Below, piece after piece: positions 59,238 to 64,000 of a DNA stretch of 64,000 bases. Below the pieces are notes generated by a model. It was given only the letters and a program-made list of their open reading frames with translations. It made no database searches and was not told the origin of the DNA. The translations under genes and the position numbers were made by a program. Source of the stretch: CAVYWD01 sp963772225 (GTDB taxonomy: Bacteria > Myxococcota > Myxococcia > Myxococcales > UBA5297); contig CAVYWD010000002.1 in NCBI GenBank assembly GCA_963772225.1, forward strand, positions 2,914,001 through 2,978,000, written 5' to 3'. Each line of letters starts with the position of its first letter. Position 1 is the first letter of the stretch.

Positions 59238-60428
59238 ATGGCAGAGCTCGGGACAGGACAGACGCCGCAGACCGGGGAGCAATCCTTCGAGGAGATGCTC
59301 GAAGAGAGCCTCTCGCACTCTCGGGTCACCCTGGAGAGGGGCGACCGGGTCCGCGGCAAGGTCATCGCGGTCGGGGGCAGGGACGCGGTCGTGGACCTGG
59401 GCTCCAAGCGGGAGGCGATGCTGAACCTCTCGGAGGTGACCACGTCCGGCGAGCCGTTGAACTTGCACGTGGGCGACGAGATCGAGGGCACGATCGTCGA
59501 CGAGGGGAGCGAGGGCGAGCCCGCGCGCCTCACCTCGCAGGTGCCCGGCGGTCGGCTCGGCCGGCAGTACCTGGCCGACGCCAAGCGCGAGAGCCGCACC
59601 GTCGTCGGCGTGGTGCGCGGCTACAACCGCGGCGGGCTCGAGGTGCAGATCGGCGGGGTCCGCGCCTTCTGTCCCATGTCGCAGATCGACACCCGCGCCC
59701 CGGAAGATCTGTCGCCGTTCGTGGGGCAGCGCCTTTCCTTCAAGGTGCACGACCTGCGTGGGCGCCAGGTGGTGGTCTCGCGCCGATCGCTTTTGGACGA
59801 GGAGCGCAGCGCGCGGGCGCAGGACACGCTGGGCAAGCTCACCGAGGGAGCGGTGGTGCACGGGAGCGTGAGCTCGCTGCACGACTTCGGCGCGTTTGTG
59901 GACCTGGGCGGCGTGGACGCGCTCCTGCCCACCAGCGAGGTGACGCGGCGGCGCATCAGCAAGCCGGCGGACGTCCTGAAGCCCGGTCAGGAGCTGGACG
60001 TCCAGGTGCTCAAGGTGGACCCCGGCGACGCCAAGCGACGGGCGCGCATCACCGTCTCGCTGAAATCGCTCGAGGCCGACCCGTGGGAGGCGGCGCGCGA
60101 GTGGCTGGTCGAGGGCTCGGCGTTTCGCGGGCGGGTGGTCGGCATCCAGCCCTTCGGCGCCTTCGTGGAGCTGGTGCCGGGCGTCGACGGCCTCATCCAC
60201 GTGAGCGACCTCGCCGGCGGGCGCCGCGTCGAGCACCCCGAGGACCTGGTCGCCATCGGGCAGGACCTCGACGTCCTGGTCGGCCCGGTCGACTGGGAGA
60301 ACCGCCGCGTCTCGCTCACCCCGCTCGCGCCCATCGAGCGCGAGGCCGAGCACACCGGCGGCCGCGAGCTGACCACGACGCTCGGCGAGGCGCTCAAGGG
60401 CAAAGAGGCGGCGCGCGAGGGGCAATAG
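59238..60428 (+). CDS. RNA-binding protein with four S1 domains (ribosomal protein S1-like)
   Basis: A 396-residue protein with S1 domains at about 34-100, 120-190, 205-280 and 295-370. The last two are the most regular (HDFGAFVDLGGVDALLPTSE; QPFGAFVELVPGVDGLIHVS). Full-length S1 has six, so this is a shorter relative of the kind found in myxobacteria and others as a second S1-like protein. It should bind mRNA or single-stranded RNA. The ATG at 59238 begins MAELGTGQTPQ, followed by an acidic helix. It stands alone. Confidence 0.88.
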   Translation: MAELGTGQTPQTGEQSFEEMLEESLSHSRVTLERGDRVRGKVIAVGGRDAVVDLGSKREAMLNLSEVTTSGEPLNLHVGDEIEGTIVDEGSEGEPARLTSQVPGGRLGRQYLADAKRESRTVVGVVRGYNRGGLEVQIGGVRAFCPMSQIDTRAPEDLSPFVGQRLSFKVHDLRGRQVVVSRRSLLDEERSARAQDTLGKLTEGAVVHGSVSSLHDFGAFVDLGGVDALLPTSEVTRRRISKPADVLKPGQELDVQVLKVDPGDAKRRARITVSLKSLEADPWEAAREWLVEGSAFRGRVVGIQPFGAFVELVPGVDGLIHVSDLAGGRRVEHPEDLVAIGQDLDVLVGPVDWENRRVSLTPLAPIEREAEHTGGRELTTTLGEALKGKEAAREGQ

Positions 60429-60703
60429 GCGCGCTTCCCGAAGGGGGCCGGCCGCCCGAATCTCCGGGAACAGAGCTCGCGGAGTGGGAGCGGAGCGCTC
60501 CGAGCCTGTTGAGGAGTCGTTTGGGCTTCTGTGCTCGTGACCTCCCGGCGCCCAGGCCGCAGGGCTCGGCCTCCTCTTCGAAAGTCGCCCTGCGCCGCAA
60601 TCGGGGAGGAGGCCTCGAGCCACTCAACCCGATTCGCAGCGCGCGGACCTCCTTGGCGGGTGCGTGCGCTCGGAGCGCGTGCGCTCGGAACCGCGCTTGA
60701 AAC

Positions 60704-62593
60704 ATGCGAGGCCTGGGGATGGCACAGGGCAGATCAGGCGCAGGTCGGCGGCGCCGAGCTTGGATTCGCCCCGCGGCTGCGGCGATCGCTACCGTCGCTT
60801 TCGCCTGCGTCGAGTCACCCGCCGTCAACCCGGGAGCCGATGCAGGTGCTTCGAGCGGCTGGGCCCCTGAGAGCGATGCGGGGACGGCCGGCGACTCCTG
60901 GGCGAGGCTCGATGCTGGCCCAGGCGCCGACGCCGGGAGCGCCAGGGATTCAGGGCCCGGCGCCGACTCGGGAGGGGGCGATGCCGCGAGCGATGCGGGC
61001 GCCACGTTGAGCTCCCGGGTCTCCGCCTGGGCCACCGGCCGGGTCGAGGTGTTCGTCAACGGCGCCTCGGTCGGAAAGAGCGGCGGCGATGGCATGGCTT
61101 TCTCCGCTCTGGTCACCCTGTCCCCGGGGAGCGAGAACCTCATCGCGCTCCGAGCGACGGGGGGTGCGGCGGCGTCGCCCTCGGTCCTCGGCGAGATTCA
61201 AGGCGTATTCGGGAGGGCGGGGACCACCGAGCGCTGGAAGGTCAAGGCCGCGACGGGATCCGAGCTCACCGACTCCGCGGGCCCGTGGACCCAGCTCAGC
61301 TACGACGACAGCAGTTGGAGCTCGGGCGCCGCCATTGCCACGAGCTTGCCGGCAGGATTCCCGTCGGGCGGGCCCGCGGAGGGCTTGTGGACCGCCTCGA
61401 ATGGCTCGGCCGTCCTCGCCCGGCTCAAGCTCTACGTCCCCGGCGACCTGAATGCCGAAGAGCCGCGAGGATTCGGGCGCGCCGCGACAGGCGGGGCCGG
61501 GGGCGCCGTCGCTCGTCCGACCACGCTCGCCGACCTCGCGAGCGCCCTGTGCTCGACCAAGAGCGGCTCGACCTGCACCGACGCCACCCCGCGAATCGTC
61601 GAGATCTCGCAGGAGTTCAACTTCATCGACACGGAGGGTTCCAAGACCTCCACCGGGTGCAACCCCTACACGGTCTGCAGCAGCCCGACGGCGAGCGAAA
61701 TCTGCCTCGACAGCGAGGGCGGGTGCTCCGGAAAGTCGACTTTCGACGTCACCTACGACGCCGCCGGAGTCGACCCGCTGCTGGTCGGCTCCAACAAGAC
61801 GCTCATCGGCGTCGGAAACGGCGCGCGGCTCAAGGGCAAGGGGCTGACGCTCCGAGGAGGCGTCAGCAACATCGTCATCCGGAACATCGAGATCACCGAC
61901 CTGAACCCTCAGGTCGTCTGGGGCGGCGACGCCCTGACCATCGACAACGCCGACCGCGTGTGGGTCGACCACAACCGCTTCTCGCTCATCGGCCGGCAGA
62001 TGCTCGTCACCGGCTGGGGCAAGGCGTCCAACGTCACGGTCTCCTGGAACGAGTTCGATGGCCACACGCCTTACGCCGCGTACTGCGACGGGGCGCACTA
62101 CTGGGTTTCGCTGAACCTCGGCTCGGCGGACACCCTCACCCTGCTCGGCAACTGGATCCACCACACCTCGGGGCGCGGGCCCCACGCCGGAGGCTACGCG
62201 GGGGTGAACGTCCTGATGCACCTCTTGAACAACGCCTACGAGGACGTGACGGGCCACGCCATGAACCCGATGAGCACCGACTCGAGCCCCCAGTCCCGAC
62301 TCTTGGCGGAGGCGAACCACTTCGCCCGCGTCGAAAAGCCAGTGATGCTCGACAGCAACCCGGGGCTCATCTACGCGCCGGCGTCCGACGCCGCCGCCTG
62401 CCAGAGCGCGCTCGGCCGGGACTGCGCGGCGAACGTGGCTGCGCCGCTGCCGTCCTCGGGTTGGCCGCCGCCTCTCGATAACGCCGCGCTCTCGGGCGTA
62501 GCCGGCGCGGCCCCCGGGAGTCTCCCCGCGCCGTTCCCTGCGGCGGAGGTGCCCAACGTCGTTCCGCACCTCGCGGGCGTGGGACACCTCTGA
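60704..62593 (+). CDS. PL1-family pectate/pectin lyase lipoprotein
   Basis: A 629-residue exported enzyme. The signal ends VAFACVES (likely lipidated Cys), then an Asp/Ala/Gly-rich linker of about 65 residues. A beta domain of about 170 residues follows, then the PL1 beta-helix: NIVIRNIEITDLNP, DRVWVDHNRFSLIGRQM and NVTVSWNEFDG. The region after the WVDH strand resembles pectin lyases. It is the second PL1 enzyme within 4 kb; the two have different accessory domains and share only the family fold. The ATG at 60704 is preceded by no strong ribosome site; ATG at 60719 is an alternative. Confidence 0.88.
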   Translation: MRGLGMAQGRSGAGRRRRAWIRPAAAAIATVAFACVESPAVNPGADAGASSGWAPESDAGTAGDSWARLDAGPGADAGSARDSGPGADSGGGDAASDAGATLSSRVSAWATGRVEVFVNGASVGKSGGDGMAFSALVTLSPGSENLIALRATGGAAASPSVLGEIQGVFGRAGTTERWKVKAATGSELTDSAGPWTQLSYDDSSWSSGAAIATSLPAGFPSGGPAEGLWTASNGSAVLARLKLYVPGDLNAEEPRGFGRAATGGAGGAVARPTTLADLASALCSTKSGSTCTDATPRIVEISQEFNFIDTEGSKTSTGCNPYTVCSSPTASEICLDSEGGCSGKSTFDVTYDAAGVDPLLVGSNKTLIGVGNGARLKGKGLTLRGGVSNIVIRNIEITDLNPQVVWGGDALTIDNADRVWVDHNRFSLIGRQMLVTGWGKASNVTVSWNEFDGHTPYAAYCDGAHYWVSLNLGSADTLTLLGNWIHHTSGRGPHAGGYAGVNVLMHLLNNAYEDVTGHAMNPMSTDSSPQSRLLAEANHFARVEKPVMLDSNPGLIYAPASDAAACQSALGRDCAANVAAPLPSSGWPPPLDNAALSGVAGAAPGSLPAPFPAAEVPNVVPHLAGVGHL

Positions 62594-62859
62594 CGGACGG
62601 CTGAGGCGGCCTCGCGCTCCAGGGCGCTCGGTTGCTGTGCGAGCGACCGGCCGGCGAGGTTCTGGGTAAGGCGATCGCTTCGCCCCGGGGCTCGGGCGAG
62701 AACGACCCGGTGCATCGCTCACCCATCTCCGGAAGAACGCCTGTGAAGTCATCAGGGCTCGCGGTCGTTGGCCAGGCAAAGGGCGGGGGCAGGAGACTTG
62801 CAAACCGTACTGGTGCTCCTCACGAGCTGCAGAAGCTCTCCTTGGCCAGGCGTTTCGAA

Positions 62860-64000
62860 ATGTCACCAGACCCCAGATCGCCGTCCCCCGAAACCGTCGC
62901 GCTCGAGCTCGAGCGCGACATGCTCGACCTCATCGCGCGCGACGCGGTGAAGATCCCGCCGTACCCGGCTGTGGCTCTGCGGCTGGACTCCCTGGTGCAC
63001 AAGAACGACTTCGGGCTCAACGAGGTCGCGGCGCTGGTGGCCTCGGACCAGGCGCTGGCGGCCGACATGCTGCGCTGCGCGAACTCCACGTTCTATCGGC
63101 GCGGAGGCGACGTGGTCTCGCTCCAGCAAGCCATCACGCGCATCGGCGCGCGGGAGGTGACGCGCATCGCGCTCGCGTCGGCGCTGGGGGCGGCGGCGCG
63201 CGCCGGGCCGCTGCAGGCGCTCAAGCGCCACATCTGGCAGGAGGCGCTGGGCTCGGCGGTGCTCTCTCAGCAGATCGCGCGGCACCGCAAGCTCCCGGCG
63301 GAGTCGGGCTTCGCCTGCGGGCTGCTCCACGACTTCGGCTGCATGGTGGCGGTCGCCGCGCTCGAGGAGCTCATGAGCCGCGGGGGACCTGCGCAGGGCC
63401 GCCCGGAGGGCTTCTGGGCGACGCTCGTCGAGCGCTTCCACGTCGAGCTCGGCCATCAGGTGGCCCTGCGGTGGAAGCTACCGGCGCTCATCGCCGACGT
63501 CGTCGAGCATCACCACGACGGAGGCGGTGCGCCGGAGCACGCCGAGATGGTCGACGTCGTCCGAGCGGTCGACCGCGTGATCCACGACCTCGCCCTGCGG
63601 ATGCACCTGTCGGCCCAGGACCTCGCGGCCGTCCCGGAGCTGCGCGACGACGCGGAGCGAGACCTCGTGGCCCGCGCGCTCCCGGAGCTCCCGGCCTTCA
63701 TCGCCTCCTTCGAGAGCCCCGAGTCTGGAAAGGCGTCCAAGCCCGGCACTACCTCCAGGCTGCTGATCCCCGAGCCGACGCTGCTCGCCGGAGCCATCCC
63801 GTTCGACAAGGACGTGACCGCGCATCTCGGGAAGGAGCTGGTGAAGTTCAAGGGCGTCAGCATCGAGGCCCAACACCTGGTCGTGAAAGGCCCCAATCCC
63901 CTGCGCGAGAACTACCTCATGCAGCTCACGCTGCAGCTGAAACCGCCGCTCGCGATCTGGGCGGTCCCAAAGTCCTGCGTGCCGGAGGGCGCCGGGTTCA
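62860..64000 (+). CDS. HDOD-domain protein, cut by the window end
   Basis: The first 380 residues of a signalling protein, open to the window edge. It begins MSPDPRSPSPETVALELERD and has the HDOD pattern: VKIPPYPAVALRLDSLV, LVASDQALAADMLRCANS, LQQAITRIGAREVTRIAL, GLLHDFGCMVAVAAL and VVEHHHDGG. HDOD proteins are metal-free HD relatives that regulate motility and signalling in many proteobacteria. After about 300 residues a new beta-rich part begins (FDKDVTAHLGKELVKFKGV), possibly PilZ-like. The ATG at 62860 is the first in frame after an upstream stop. Confidence 0.88.
   Translation, partial: MSPDPRSPSPETVALELERDMLDLIARDAVKIPPYPAVALRLDSLVHKNDFGLNEVAALVASDQALAADMLRCANSTFYRRGGDVVSLQQAITRIGAREVTRIALASALGAAARAGPLQALKRHIWQEALGSAVLSQQIARHRKLPAESGFACGLLHDFGCMVAVAALEELMSRGGPAQGRPEGFWATLVERFHVELGHQVALRWKLPALIADVVEHHHDGGGAPEHAEMVDVVRAVDRVIHDLALRMHLSAQDLAAVPELRDDAERDLVARALPELPAFIASFESPESGKASKPGTTSRLLIPEPTLLAGAIPFDKDVTAHLGKELVKFKGVSIEAQHLVVKGPNPLRENYLMQLTLQLKPPLAIWAVPKSCVPEGAGF

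Overview
This is a very GC-rich chromosomal window. It probably comes from a myxobacterium (Myxococcota, formerly delta-proteobacteria). The evidence is a MYXO-CTERM-like sorting tail (Cys, hydrophobic stretch, Arg cluster) on a matrixin-type metalloprotease, a eukaryote-like Ser/Thr kinase with an N-terminal zinc ribbon, many lipoproteins with Ala/Asp/Gly linkers, large secreted proteins built from repeats, ECF sigma/anti-sigma pairs, and bacterial PARP-type zinc fingers. No rRNA, tRNA, CRISPR array, prophage or complete insertion sequence was found.

Layout. 0-1.2 kb: end of livG and all of livF (branched-chain amino-acid importer ATPases). 1.2-3.0 kb: a translationally coupled AAA-ATPase/TOPRIM-like pair, a candidate defence module. 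3.4-4.4 kb: an alpha/beta-hydrolase lipoprotein. 4.5-7.2 kb: a coupled ECF sigma, ActD-like (DUF4384-like) and caspase-like operon; the caspase gene is frameshifted. 7.4-15 kb: a GNAT enzyme, a hybrid histidine kinase, the metalloprotease, a diguanylate cyclase, an Rpn-like nuclease with a truncated tandem copy, and a double-ACT regulator. 15-24 kb: a dispersed repeat, an MsbA-like exporter, a PEGA/outer-membrane protein with a TPR partner, a Ser/Thr kinase and an alpha-repeat protein. 24-30 kb: two secreted peptidases, an FmdB-like zinc ribbon and mannose-1-phosphate guanylyltransferase. 30-40 kb: a 2,055-residue repeat lipoprotein, then a membrane glycosyltransferase-like gene and a malic enzyme gene, both broken by several frameshifts. 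40-50 kb: argF, an ECF sigma/anti-sigma operon with two small TolQ/MotA-like membrane proteins, a beta-propeller lipoprotein, an OLD-family nuclease, rocD and small proteins. 50.4-51.9 kb: a nested repeat complex holding a decayed four-helix-bundle gene inside a long inverted repeat. 52-64 kb: a CcdA-thioredoxin fusion, the PARP-finger protein, two PL1 pectate lyases, a truncated VWA protein, an S1-domain protein and an HDOD protein that runs off the end.

How genes may work together (inference). argF and rocD both act on ornithine. The PEGA/outer-membrane protein and its TPR partner overlap and probably serve one envelope process next to a Ser/Thr kinase. The two ECF operons each couple a sigma factor to membrane proteins. 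The secreted peptidases and pectate lyases fit a soil organism that degrades polymers. At least twelve single-base frameshifts interrupt otherwise well-conserved genes, two of them in runs of four identical bases. Part of this may therefore be sequencing error and not gene decay.
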